From assembly GCA_958298945.1 (NCBI GenBank), contig OY282605.1, positions 109,674,267 through 109,738,266 on the forward strand: a stretch of DNA of 64,000 nucleotides. Direction: 5' to 3'. Position numbers and translations under genes: made by a program. Positions 1-11,482 of this stretch are shown piece by piece. The notes beneath the pieces were generated by a model, which saw only the letters and a list, made by a program, of their open reading frames with translations, was not told the origin of the DNA and did not search any database. The stretch's first letter is position 1, and every line of letters starts with the position of its first letter. Origin of the DNA: Atherix ibis (lineage: Eukaryota; Arthropoda; Insecta; Diptera; Athericidae).

Positions 1-1769
1 GAAACAAAATGGTTTTTACTTCAAAACGCATTTTGTATACGTTATACCATATTTTTGAATATCAAATATATTTTTATAAAATAATATAATTTATTTATTT
101 GTTACTTTACTAAATTAGTTTTAAAAAAATACCCTATAAATAGATCATTATTTGCATCTCAAATAAAAATAAAACTTGTGAATAATTATTACTTATTTTG
201 ATAATGTAATTGTCTATCATCTATTATCTATTAAAACTTTATATTGAAATAAAAGTTCTTTTTTTTCAATATTAATGAATCTCAAAAGAAAAAAAACAAT
301 AAGTAATTTTTCTAATATAATTTGTACTATATTTTAATAGTTAATATATAATATCTTATATAGAAAATGAAAAACATCTTAAAAATGAATTTAAAAAAAT
401 TCTTCAGATCAATAATATTTTTAAGTTTTATTTTCGAGTACCATATAGTAATATAGTTATAAAATGCATTTTTTAGAATGTTAAATCTATTAAAATTAAC
501 AATAGAAAAAAATATGTTTTTGTAAAAATTGCATATTATAAATAATATAATACAAAAAAAGGAAACAAAGCAATAATTATTTAAATAAATTTAAAAACAA
601 AAATTAATTATAACTATATGTAATACTTATAATTATCATTTTCTTTTTTAATTTACGTATATTTGTAAAACATTTGTAATATAATCACACAAAAAAATAA
701 TTAAAAAAATGTAATTTGTTTATTAACAAAAATATTGTATTATTTTGATTATTGCATTATGAGTTGCCCACCGTATTTCAGATAATTGCATACAAAAATT
801 TATAGGCTAAAAATAACAAAATATTATACATTTTAAAAAACAAAACATCTTCTATATAAATTTTAATCTGACACTTATAAATTTAGTGTCGAATAAGAGG
901 ATTAGTATAATTGGGAAAATAAGAATGAAACTTTTTTATTACGAGACATACTCACATCACGAACATATGGAACTTTACAATCTCGGATGAATATTTCAAA
1001 CACAATAAAACCTATCGAAAATTTGTTGACTGGAGAGATCGGATTCAACGGGAATTGAAAGGCTTAGTAGAACTCCAGAGTTCTAGTCCGTAAGTCCATA
1101 TTGGTTTCAGTAGAGTCAGTAAGTTCATATTGGTTAAAAAAGTACTTTGTTTTCTATAGTAAATTTAGAATGTTTGTCTAGAAGTCGAAGTAGTTGTTGA
1201 TATCGTCTCTTTAGTTTTTGTATGTTAAGTTTTGTTTGTGGATTTAGTCTTTGGTACCGAACTTCAGTATGTTGTGGTATGGCACTGCTGTTAAGGTTTT
1301 GGGACGGCATGGTTCACGACAGTGAGCAAAAGTCACGTGGATATATTTCCAATTATACACAGAAATTTTGTAGAAGATGGGTCCAAGAATACTTTCCTGT
1401 GGAACATCAGACAATATCGGATTTTAGGACTAAGAAATTTCAACTATTTCTTTTAAGTTTCCAGAGTAAGAGTAAGCCCGGGTGCCAGACTCGTTCAAGA
1501 GGTATATCTATGTCTAAAAACACACAGGGATAATCCTCCTTTCTTTCTAAAGAAAAACGAAATGGAAGCAACGAATCATGGACATTAGCTTAGAGAGGAA
1601 ACCGAATTGATGGTTGGTAATTAAGTTTGTCGATTAGAGTAAGAGGTGTAAGCGTCAGATGAATATTTTTTAAAGATTTTTGTTTTTATATACTTCATGT
1701 AACACTAAAGGTCATTTGACGACAAAAGATATCGGGATAAGGAAATTAAAGTAGAAATGGAAGGAAAAG
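1..1769. other. AT-rich intergenic stretch, no gene seen
   Basis: Positions 1-900 are extremely AT-rich with many short A and T runs and no usable reading frame. Roughly 940-1560 is less AT-rich and holds one open frame of about 100 codons (1222-1533) with no recognisable domain and no splice or promoter context. It may be an old transposon remnant. I see no RNA gene here. Confidence 0.6.
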
Positions 1770-1836
1770 AATTCGAACCCACGACCCCTTGGATAATAGT
1801 GCAGTACACTAACGACTGAGCTGCCGGGCCAGCATG
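1770..1836 (-). repeat. tRNA-derived SINE head, copy 1
   Basis: Read on the minus strand, this begins TGCTGGCCCGGCAGCTCAG, continues through an A-box-like segment and ends with the B-box GGGTTCGAATTC near 1772-1783, spaced as in a tRNA promoter. The tail to its left (about 1690-1765 on the plus strand) shares the motif GGATAAGGAA with the tail of the copy at 1985-2072. This fits a tRNA-derived SINE rather than a working tRNA, since the acceptor stem does not pair. Confidence 0.55.
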
Positions 1837-1984
1837 TTTGTTTGTTAGTTTGTTAACGGGCCACCAGAACTCGCCAGACGCTATTGCATCCATCTGCTTA
1901 GCGATCTGCTGGTCCGAAAGGGTAGGATAAGGAATAAGGAAATGACAGTCTCAGAGAGTGGTGAGGAATTAGCGTAGGGACCAT

Positions 1985-2072
1985 GCTGCTGCAAATGGGA
2001 TTCGAACCCATGGCCCTCTGGCTAGTAGTCCAGCACGCTATCGACTGTGCTACCTAGAGGGCTGCGGGCCAG
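1985..2072 (-). repeat. tRNA-derived SINE head, copy 2
   Basis: On the minus strand the unit starts TGCTGGCCCGCAGCCC, then has an A-box-like TAGCACAGTCG, a CTGG/CCAG anticodon-like stem and a perfect B-box GGTTCGAATCC. Its 3' continuation (about 1900-1985) carries TACGCTAATTCC, also found after the copy at 19945-20035. Two copies in the same orientation about 150 bp apart could be neighbours from separate insertions or one dimeric SINE. No intact cloverleaf with a matched acceptor stem is visible. Confidence 0.6.
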
Positions 2073-3296
2073 CAATCAACCTATAATCACCTCCCCACAA
2101 AATGAACATAACACCATTTCACCAGATGTCCCTATGAAGACACTATTCGTACAATGTGACTCAGATTCATATTTAAGTAACTCTAAGGACAAATTTTAAC
2201 TTATTTTTGGTAGGATTTGAAGGAGACTTATTGGTTTCTAGATCGTGAAGCACATTATTGATTTATTTGGCTTGTGGGTCATTCTTATAATTGCGAATTA
2301 TCAAAGGTTTAGGAAATGTGTTATTCGACGAATTGAGTTATATAATGTAGCAAGGAAAACTATTACTCTTTAAGGAAGCAATTTGATGCGGGAAAGGTTG
2401 GCAAATATTTCAATTGTAAAAAATTGTTAATTTTTCGGTAGTGTCTTCTCTGATTCGATAAAAATAAAATTTGCAGCTTTAAATAACCAAAATGAACTCA
2501 GCTAACTAACAAAAACAACTCATAATTAAAAATAAAAACATCGATATTTATTTTAATTAGGCTACTTTCTTTTCTTTTCAGTTACAAGAAAATTATTTAT
2601 TTTAAATATTTTAATTCAAACAATCACAAAGCAATTCAAATGCAAAGTTGATCACATTTTATTTTTTTCGGGAGAAGATTAATGAAACTCCAAAATACCA
2701 ATGGTGCAGAAAAAGTCTTGGTAGCACTTGCTAATGTTGATATAGCCAAAAATTTCTTATTTTGGTCTCAGTGCATCCAATGAAATTAAAAATTAAAGGA
2801 GTGATTCTCTTTGGAGGAAGATTCTTGATTTTGATTTTTGCAATGACTTCTGTCTAGTATATCTCCATATGGAGTAAATGCTTTTGGAAAGTTTTGAGCA
2901 ATTGTTTCTGCTTTAATGTTTGTCAGTTTTTGGCGTATTTATGTAAGTATTTTTCTCAACTGTTAATAAAACAATTATTCAAATAATCTGTACAAAAGTA
3001 ATTAGTTTTTCATAATTCAACAATTAAAAACAACCAAAAATACAATAGATTAAAAATATAAATGGCGCGTACAACTGACGTTTCTGCCTTTCAACTGATA
3101 AAAAGAGTCCTTACGATGTCATGAAAACTTCACGCAATAATATTTCACTAAATATATGGTCGAATATGAATTATCTTGATAAAAATTTAAAAAAATATAT
3201 ATAGGAAAAATAGTGCATATTGTTAAGATTTTTACTGGAATTCAAAAAATTCATCAGATTTCGAAGCAAAATGTTCAAATTAAATTTGAATGAATT
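2073..3296. other. Intergenic, no gene seen
   Basis: Moderately to strongly AT-rich sequence without a convincing reading frame, repeat or RNA gene. It ends at the target site (AATT) of the first LTR element. Confidence 0.5.
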
Positions 3297-3541
3297 TGTG
3301 GCAAAGTGCACTTATAACTGAAACAGACACACACATGTGGCAACATGCACTTAAAACAGACACATGCACACAACATCGGTCGTACGCGAACATCAGTCAT
3401 ACGAGAACACCCGTCAGCAACACACGCAGCATAATAAAATTAATATAAAAACAGATCGCATTTAACTTATCTATGTTAAGATTAAATTCAATAAAAATGA
3501 AATGTATTATAATTAACCACGAGTTATTATAAAAACCCATA
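3297..3541 (+). repeat. 5' LTR of element 1
   Basis: Starts TGTGGCAAAGTGCAC and ends AAAACCCATA; the same sequence recurs at 8086-8308. This copy is 245 bp and has about 24 bp (near 3376-3400) absent from the 3' LTR. AATAAA lies in its second half (TTCAATAAAAATG), a likely polyadenylation signal. The end coordinate follows from the AATT target duplication and from the primer site starting two bases later. Confidence 0.9.
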
Positions 3542-3542
3542 T

Positions 3543-3557
3543 TGGTGACCCCGATGT
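3543..3557 (+). other. Primer-binding site, tRNA-Trp type
   Basis: TGGTGACCCCGATG lies one base after the 5' LTR. It is complementary to the 3' end of a eukaryotic tRNA-Trp (acceptor ...CGGGGTCA plus CCA) apart from one or two distal positions. The tRNA assignment rests on my knowledge of tRNA-Trp, not on a search. Confidence 0.65.
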
Positions 3558-3951
3558 AAAGGGTATCATACGACTCATGTTGGTGTGTAATGGTGAAATT
3601 CAGCAAATAGTGATAAGAACTTTACATTCTCAAGTGCGCAATTTGTTGCAAGCTTAAAAAAAAGAAAAATTAAATTAACAGACTATATACGTGTACATGG
3701 GCACATATTGTGAGCGAAACGGCTGAAGAGAAACAAGGAGAGCAGTTATTGCATTGACTGGCAGTGCGTTTGTGTATGTACGTTATTTAGTTAGATGGTG
3801 AAATTGCACTGACAAATTAAAAAAAAAGGGTGAACTTAACGCAACGCCGACAGTAAAACATTCAGCAGCAAAATCGGCTACCATAGAGGCTGAACATAAA
3901 GTGATACACAATCGTTCATCAGTAAGGATAGCCTGCAAGTTACTTCATCTG

Positions 3952-3998
3952 TGACGTCAGCGTCAGTGTCAACGTCAGCGTCAACGTTAGCGTCAGTG
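3952..3998 (+). repeat. GTCAGC/GTCAAC short repeat in element 1 leader
   Basis: A run of near-identical hexamers (GTCAGC, GTCAGT, GTCAAC) beginning with the palindrome TGACGTCA at 3952-3959, the classic CRE half-site pair. It lies in the untranslated leader between the LTR and gag. It may be simple slippage or an enhancer-like cluster; only the sequence is certain. Confidence 0.6.
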
Positions 3999-4195
3999 TG
4001 AGCAATCGTAGTAGACAAAAGTAACAGAGTATGTAGAAAAAGAGTTCTGAATCCAAATTGGATATATAAATCGTTGCGAGAGAATTCAAACAAATAATTT
4101 GATAAGGAAAGGGGTAATTGTGGAAAACTATCGCCCTGACAAACAGATACAGAAATAATTTTATTATTATTGGTTGAAATTTTCAAAATTTCGCA

Positions 4196-5059
4196 ATGGC
4201 AACCAATAATCCACTGAAGGTAAATCCTCTATCGCCAGAATTTCAAGAGGCAGGCGATATTTCTCAGAATAATTCGAGAGATCAGATTCACAGGGTGTCT
4301 GTCAAACCAGCACCATTCATAAAAACAGCTCCAAAATTATATTTCATGCAGATGGAAGCTCAGTTTTCATGAGCTGGCATTACAACAGATTCAACTAAAT
4401 TCTATCACATTTTGGGATTGTTGGATCCGCAATTTCTACAGCCAGTCATTGACATCATTGAACATCCGCCATTATTGGATAAATATGAAACACTCAAAAC
4501 ACGAATTTTAGCCGAATTCTCACATTCTGATCAGCAAAAACTGCGTATATTATTAAAAGAGACCGAATTGGGTAATGCCAAGCCATCACAACTTCTTCGA
4601 AAAATGCGTGAGCTGTCAAATAATGCACTCTCAGATGAGGCGTTAAAAACACTGTGGATTGAAAGTTTGCCAGAACAAATTCGTCCTGTTAACTCCACTG
4701 CTGACGGCGATTTGACAAAAATTGCAAGCATGGCGGACAAGATTTTAGAAATTACAACGTTTCGACAAATTAGCGAGGTAGCAACGCCCTCTACTTCACG
4801 GGAAACCTCTGACGACATGTCACATCAAATTCACGCTTAAACCCATCAGACTGAGGAACTGTCAAAGAAGTTCTGCTAGTTTTCGAATAATCGTGGACGC
4901 TCACAAAGTCGCGATAAATCAAAATATCGCAGACGATCTACTTCACGTCCTAACAATAATAGTCCATTCTGCTATTATCACTTCAGGTTCGGTGCAATGG
5001 CGCGAAAATGTACCGAACCTTGTAAATTTTCGTCCACTAAAGAGGACTTAAAAAACTAA
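4196..5059 (+). pseudogene. gag of element 1, interrupted
   Basis: ATG at 4196 opens a frame readable as an arthropod gypsy capsid protein: a stretch with EAQFS and TDSTKFYH, then the recognisable DPQFLQPVIDII and LLRKMRELS segments. It ends in a single zinc-knuckle-like C-x2-H...C-x3-C motif near 4970-5030, followed by a terminal TAA at 5057-5059. The frame is broken by TGA at 4370, where relatives normally have tryptophan, TAA at 4838 and TAG near 4877. As it stands it cannot make a full capsid protein. Confidence 0.8.
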
Positions 5060-5079
5060 TTAATTCCCCTTCCGAAACA

Positions 5080-8000
5080 ATGGCGAGCGAAGTGGACACC
5101 TCGAAAAGTAAACGTCTTTTCATTTTTGATCGCCAAAGCAACAGAAAATATTTGATCGACACGGGTGCTGACATTTCAGTTATTCCAAAGGCCTACTACG
5201 GTAGCACTTCAAACGCCGATGGTTATCAACTTTTTGCCGCAAATGGCACACTGATAAAAACATTTGGAAAAACACATATAAAAGTAAATTTGGGATTTCG
5301 CAGAAATTTCACTTGGCAATTCGTTATCGCGGACGTTAAACAAGCAATTATTGGCGCTAATTTTTTAGACCTTTTCAATTTACTCGTCGATATCAAGAGC
5401 AAACGGCTGATTGATCAAATAACAAAAATAAACGTCGATTGTATCTATAAACTAGCCACATATCAACGGATCAGCATCATCAACAAATCAATCAATTTTT
5501 TTGACATTTTCGACAAATACAGGGATTTAGCGCAACCGCCATCATTCAACTCATCAAGACATAAGTCGAATGTCAACCATCAAATAATTACAAATGGACA
5601 ACCAATTTTTTCACGCGCACGTCGACTAGACACCGAGAAATTAAATGCTGCAAAAAAGGAATTTGAAATCATGATGCGAGCAGGCATTTGTCAACCAAGT
5701 AAAAGTCCATGGGCCAGTCCGCTACATATGGTAAAAAAACACAATGGTGAGTGGCGCCCATGTGGTGATTATAGACGACTCAATGCTATAACGGTTCCGG
5801 ATAGGTATCCTCTTCCACACATCCATGACTTTGCTCAAAATTTTGCTTTAAAAACCATTTTCACAAAAATTGATCTCATTAAAGCATATCACCAGGTCCC
5901 ACTCGACGAAGAGAGCCGTAAAAAACAGCCATCATTACACCATTCAGGCTCTTCGAATTCAAATTCATGCCTTTTGGTCTTCGCAACGCCTCACAAACGT
6001 TTCAACGCTACATGAACCAGATTTTTCACGACTTGGATTTTGTTTATGTGTACATCGATGACATTTGCATCGCGTCAAAGGATGAAACGGAGCACCGCAC
6101 ACATTTAGAATTGGCTTTAAATCGTCTGCAACAATTCAATATAAAAATCAACATGGCGAAAAGCGACATTGGAAAACCAACAGTTTTATTTTTGGAACAC
6201 ATGATTACCGCAAATGGAATACTTCCGAATACCGAAAAAACTGATACAATTTTGAACTTCAAAAAGCCACAAAAAGCGTTCGAACTTCGTCGTTTTTTAC
6301 TTTTCATGAATTTTTATTGGCATTTCCTACCACATGCAGCTGCAACACAGGGAAATCTGTCACTTGTTTGTTTCATCCAGTAACGGGAGCCCAATTGGTA
6401 CTTCATGTTGATGCCAGCGATTTTGCTGTAGGCGCAGTTCTGCAACAAATCGTGGACAATAAATTACAGCCATTGGGATTTTACTCAAATAGAATGACCG
6501 ACACGCAAACCAGATACAGCACTTATGATCGTGAGTTATTGGCCATATACCAATCAATTAAATTGTTCAAATACATGATCGAAGGTCGAAACTGCATCAT
6601 TTACACTGATCATAAGCCGCTGATTTTCGCATTTCTACAGAAACCAGATAAAGCATCACCACGACAACTACGTCATTTGGATTTCATCGGTCAATTTTCA
6701 ACTGATATACGTCACGTGTCCGGAAGGAACAATATTATTGCTGATGCACTCTCACGCATTGAAACAATTTCAAAGGATTTAAGCATCGAGCTCATCGCAT
6801 CTTCGAAAATCGACGACAACGAACTTGAACAAATTCTAAAAAATCCAAGTTCGTCGTTAAAACTTGCGCGGGTATCATTACCCAATTCAAATCACAAATT
6901 ATATTGCGACACGTCAACTGACAACATTCGTCCATAGATTGCTTCGAATCTTCGCAGACCAAGCTTCGAACTATTTCACAATGCGTCACACCCAGGGAAG
7001 CGGGCCAACAATCAAAATGATCACCGAAAAATATGTTTGGTCCAACATGAAAGCTGACATTTCAAAATGGCCGTCGTCTTGCATTCAGTGCGAAAAATGC
7101 AAAATTGTACGACACAACAGAGCTATTTTGGACAATTTCAAGGTACCAAATCAACGATTTCAACACATCAACATCGATATTGTTTGCCCATTGCCAACGT
7201 CAAATAATCATCGCTACGTACTCACATGCATCGACCGTTTTTCACGATGGCCAGTAGCCATTCCCATCGATGACATAACTGCAGAAACGTGCGCCAAAGC
7301 TATGATTAGTGGTTGGATCACAAACTACGGTGTACCGCAATACATTACCACTGATCAGGGGCGTCAATTTGATTCAACTCTTTTTAACGAACTCAACAAG
7401 ATCATCGGATGTAAACATTTTCGCACTGCGGCGTATCACCCACAATCCAACGGACTCATCGAACGATTACATCGAACACTTAAAGCCGCAATTAAATGTC
7501 ATGCCAATGCATGGAATTGGTCTGACATTCTTCCATTACTTCTACTCAGTCTTCGAACGATGTTCAAACCGGACATTAATGCTTCGCCAGCTGAAATGAT
7601 TTTTGGTCAAACACTACGAATTCCCGGAGATTTTCTCGAGACAGCTTCACTCACAAAAAACACATCAGACTTTGTCAATGAACTAAGAAACATGATGAAA
7701 AATTTGCAACCAGTGAAGACATCAAACCATTCGTCCAATAATTATCATGTGCAGAAAAGCCTAGGAGATTGCAATCACGTATTTCTACGTGATGACAAAT
7801 TACAACCGCCATTAAAGGCACCTTACGACGGCCCATTCAAAGTTGTTCGCCGAACACACAAAAATTTCGAAATTATTGTCGATGGCATCGAAAAAACCGT
7901 CACAATTGACAGACTGAAAGCCGCTGTCGTCGAAATGGAAGAACTACCCAGTGCAAATTTTACAGAGCCGCCAACCGACTTAATAAAAAAATCATCGCCG

Positions 8001-8198
8001 GAACAAACACGTTCAGGGAGAATTATTCATCCACCGAACAGATTCGTTCACTTTATAACGAGAGGAAGTCACTGGTGGGGGAGTATGTGGCAAAGTGCAC
8101 TTATAACTGAAACAGACACACACATGTGGCAACGTGCACTTAAAACTGACACATGCACACAACAACGAGAACACCCGTCAGCAATACATGTGGCATAA
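5080..8198 (+). pseudogene. pol of element 1 (PR-RT-RH-IN), frameshifted
   Basis: Frame 1 from ATG 5080 gives an aspartic protease (DTGADISVIP, near 5158) and the start of reverse transcriptase (KSPWASPLHMVKK, WRPCGDYRRLN). A shift at the A-run 5920-5925 moves the frame; the next segment (5967-6383) has MPFGLRNASQTFQ and the catalytic YIDD near 6053. A deletion near 6340 joins it to RNase H (VDASDFAVGAVL, YDRELLAIY, TDHKPL, 6365-6937). A further shift near 6930 leads to integrase (6864-8198 frame) with the zinc-finger cysteines CIQC, then the D, D and E residues in [14 protein letters not shown] and SNGLIERLH. The final open frame runs on into the 3' LTR. Family membership is clear; function is lost. 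Confidence 0.9.
8074..8085 (+). other. Polypurine tract of element 1
   Basis: GGTGGGGGAGTA sits directly before the 3' LTR start (TGTGGCAAAG). A purine-rich block here is the usual plus-strand primer of LTR elements. Confidence 0.8.
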
Positions 8199-8308
8199 TA
8201 AATTTAATATAAAAACAGATCGCATTTAACTTATCTATGTTAAGATTAAATTCAATAAAAATGAATATGTAAATATAAATTAACCACGAGTTATCGTAAA
8301 AACCCATA
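8086..8308 (+). repeat. 3' LTR of element 1
   Basis: 223 bp, same ends as the 5' LTR, followed by the AATT duplication. It lacks the ~24-bp segment present in the 5' LTR and carries several point differences from it. Confidence 0.9.
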
Positions 8309-8312
8309 AATT

Positions 8313-10627
8313 TCATGACACACACATAACGGAATAATTTAATTACTTATGATATCATCACAAACATGTTTAATTTATAAAATTCAAATCAAATAGTAAC
8401 TAAAATAACAAGGGTAAAAAGTTTATCAAACTCTGAATGTTTTCCATAAAAATCACAATTTCTCCATACATTTTTCGAACTCACTTAATCAGCTGATTGA
8501 AAAATTCTCCTCTTTATAGGCTATTGCAACTTCAGGTGAAAAGTAATAATTTCAACTCAATTAAAAATTATTTCGTTAACTTTTGTTAAATAAACAGTAA
8601 ATTTGTTAAATAATTTGCATAATATTCTTTTAAAGTCAAGAAATTTACACGTCGCCATTGTAAAAAAAACTTTGTATTTAATCTCCTTACTCAATGACTT
8701 GAAAGGGGAATGTTAGCTGTCATTGAAGAACAGAGAATTTCTTCGTTTGATAATCTTTCCAGTGCATTCGGTCAGTTCCGCTCAAAACGTTTATTTGCGA
8801 TTATTTTTTGGCAATGTTTTTTTCGGCAATAGTTGTTCGATGATTTTTAACTTTCCCCCCGTTCTAGTTTCAAAACATTTCCAAGTGAGTGTTAATTCAA
8901 CTTTTTCCTACTCTCGTTTTTTTTATAATCATTCAGTAAAATTATATATAACAAAAATATTATATAAGAATAATTGAAATTAATTGATAAATGTTCTACG
9001 ATTATATAGAATTATGGAATATCAAATTATCCTAAGTAAAGTTAGCAAACACCAATAGTGTAACCTAAAAATAACTACTGAATAGAGGACGATATCAAGT
9101 GCATAATTGTTACAGTCAGCTGTTTTTGTTTCTAACCTAAATTATTTAGAGCAGTGTGCGCGCGATATTTCCAGTTTAGTATAGAAATCATAAGTTGAAT
9201 GTGGATAAAATGCAAAATTCTAACTGAATGCAATCAAGTGCATAAAATTTTTAAATTTACTAGTTAACACTGCACATGCTAAAGTTTTTTCAAGGTCAAA
9301 CAAAACTTTTACTAGATTTTTCATTAGTTCTCAAAAAAAAAGATTTCTTGATAATGAATACATTTTTCTCTTATTTCTCTTAATAATATTTTTAAAATAT
9401 AGAAAATTTAAAAAAAAAAATAACTGAATCAACCAATAAAAAATAATCTGTTACAATTATAAAAAAAAATGTTAAAAAAATAAAAATCGATAAGAACTAC
9501 TGATATTTACTGAGAGGAGACCATACAAATGAGGGGAAAAAATTATAAATAATATAAACTATCTGAAGAAATAGTGCATACTGAACGGAGACTGATTAGA
9601 AAATTATATGTATGATAATGTTTTACACCCTACTCTAAGGCGTCAACCAAAAAAAAAAAATTAAAAATAGTCTTAATCAATTGACAAAATTGCTTGAATA
9701 GAAACTGAAATTTATCCAAAATCAAAAAGAAAAAAAGATATTTCTCAAAGTCGTTAACCTACGTTTGAACCGGTGTAATCGGTATTAAGTCAAATAGTAC
9801 ATGACCTTTTTTATGATTCCTCATTAGTGGGTGAATAGTGGGGCCCTTCACACACTTTTATTTTAAATTTATTCGCTCGCATATTTTAAGAAGTGATTTA
9901 ATAATACACAACGAATTTTAGAAATAATAATATAATTAGTATTAAGACGTTTTTTTTTAAATATTTACTTCATACTTAAAGTCATTAAGTCTTTCCGACT
10001 TTCTTGAACTGAACCTTTTACAACGAATCAACGGGTATTTTTTTTTTATTCAATAAGACGTAGAAGAGCGCACTCGTAAAATTTATTATCACCAATCTTA
10101 ATCGCAATGTGCTTTGAATGAACAGTTACAGTCAAGGGCATAAACTATTCTACAATAAATAATTGATTGTTTATTATTTGAATTAGTTATAATTTGCTAC
10201 AAATCTGGAATTACAAGAAAAGCACTTTTTAATACAATTTCCTTGGTGTTTACTTATTTATTTTTTATATTTAAATAATGTTCATCAAATAATATGGTAT
10301 AAAATGTTGAATAATTTTATCCAATTTTAAAAGTTACTTATGGGTAAACCATATTTTGGTAGTATTTAAGAAAATTTTAATAAAATATTTTAAAAAATGC
10401 TACGTAAAATACATAAAAACCAAGTTTATATTTATAGAAACTACAATAAATTTTTATTTTCTTTCAAAAACAACGAATAATAATTTTTAGGATTGTTGGT
10501 ATCGAATTTAAAACTATAAAATTATTATAATTACGATTAATTGTTTTATTAAAAGAAACAAGAAAAACACTTTTTTATTTTTGTTTTTTTTTTATTTATA
10601 AATATTTTTATCTAACAATATTCATAA
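8313..10627. other. AT-rich intergenic stretch, no gene seen
   Basis: Long poly-A and poly-T tracts. One 84-codon open frame (8723-8977) shows no domain and is rich in codons expected of random AT-rich sequence, so I do not call it. No RNA gene or clear repeat found. Confidence 0.55.
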
Positions 10628-10629
10628 TA

Positions 10630-10994
10630 GCTGTATTCCATTGGACCAATTTTGCTACTCACAAGTACTTGCGAGTAGATACCCAATGGAATGCAAAATT
10701 TACTGACAGCAGTAAAATATAACCTCAAAATTGTCAACAACAATACTGAGTTTACTCACACATAAACAATAAAACTGAGTTTATTCACACATAAACAATA
10801 ATGACAAAAATATGACTCTTCAACATAACCAACGAACCCGCTAAGCCATCTATTTCCAGTTCGGGAACTAAAATACCCTACCGTAAATTGTATGGCATAA
10901 CTACGCATTCGAACTACTCATTTGTTCGAGGTGGTGTAGATGATGACAGCTAGAACTACTCGTGAGTAGCAAAACTTTCCCAAGGGAATACAGC
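10630..10994. mobile_element. Non-autonomous TA-flanked MITE, 365 bp
   Basis: The ends are inverted copies: left GCTGTATTCCATTGG, right complement GCTGTATTCCCTTGG, continuing with mismatches for about 38 bp through TTTTGCTACTCAC. Both ends are flanked by TA (10628-10629 and 10995-10996), the target duplication of Tc1/mariner-type insertions. No coding frame is inside, so it depends on a transposase in trans. A 29-bp unit is tandemly doubled inside. Confidence 0.8.
10745..10802 (+). repeat. 29-bp tandem duplication inside the MITE
   Basis: ACTGAGTTTACTCACACATA and its near-identical neighbour (one T/C change early on) start at 10745 and 10774, period 29 bp. The unit is specific to the MITE interior. 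Confidence 0.8.
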
Positions 10995-10999
10995 TAATA

Positions 11000-11452
11000 T
11001 TGGGCTGTCTGGAAAGTAATTTCGTTATTTCCCAATAGAGGACTTAATTGTATTTTTTCACAACTAACTTTACACTTAAGCCGCATAATCATATGTATTT
11101 TGACAGCTGACATAGCAAGGCTTGCTTGTGAAAAAAATTATTCTGCACAGTAGTTTTTTGTTGATACCCTTTTAAATATGGAAAGTGAAAAACAGCATTT
11201 TCGGCATATATTACTTTTTTACTATACAAAAGATAAAAATACTATTCAAGCAAGAAAAAAATCAGATGTGTTAAGTAAGCGCCAGTACTAAAACTGGTTT
11301 TCAAAATTTCGATCCGGCAATTTTGATCTCGAAGATGCACCACGTTCTGGAAGGCCAGTTGATGATGATGAAGATATAATAAAGGAATTAATTGATACAA
11401 ACAGGCGAATAACAACTCGTAAGATCGCTAACATTATCGAAATTTGTAAAAT
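11000..11452 (+). mobile_element. Truncated mariner, family A copy 1
   Basis: Starts TTGGGCTGTCTGGAAAGTA right after a TA that is almost fused to the preceding MITE. A frame from ATG near 11178 reads as the N-terminal helix-turn-helix part of a mariner transposase (FRHILLFYYTKDKN, FSKFRSGNFDLEDAPRSGRP, TTRKIA), with an in-frame stop near 11290. The copy ends abruptly near 11452 before any catalytic residue and joins a fragment of another mariner family. Confidence 0.75.
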
Positions 11453-11482
11453 TTGCTTGCACGTGTTTTGGCTCGTCTTAGA
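11453..11482 (+). mobile_element. Short fragment of mariner family B
   Basis: TTTGCTTGCACGTGTTTTGG followed by CTCGTCTT matches the inner part of the inverted ends of the family B copies (for example near 16137-16165 and 60709-60735). It abuts family A sequence with no gap. Confidence 0.6.

Larger units (their letters stand above)
3297..8308 (+). mobile_element. Degenerate Ty3/gypsy LTR retrotransposon (element 1)
   Basis: A complete but broken LTR element, order LTR, primer site, gag, protease, reverse transcriptase, RNase H, integrase, polypurine tract, LTR. This pol order is that of Ty3/gypsy. Both ends are flanked by the 4-bp duplication AATT (3293-3296 and 8309-8312), so it is an original insertion rather than a recombinant. 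The LTRs differ by one ~24-bp indel plus substitutions, and the coding part has several stops and frameshifts, so it is not a recent arrival. No envelope-like frame follows the integrase. Confidence 0.93.

Noticed and set aside
1222..1533. 103-codon open frame
   Set aside because: No domain, no conserved motif and no splice or promoter context; expected by chance in a less AT-rich patch.
1985..2072. Functional tRNA gene
   Set aside because: The A- and B-boxes are good, but the acceptor stem does not pair and the same head recurs with a shared tail, which fits a SINE.
4370..4372. Selenocysteine or readthrough at TGA in gag
   Set aside because: Further stops of other kinds and frameshifts follow in the same element, so decay explains it.
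8723..8977. 84-codon open frame
   Set aside because: Low-complexity phenylalanine- and serine-rich translation of AT-rich DNA, no family resemblance.
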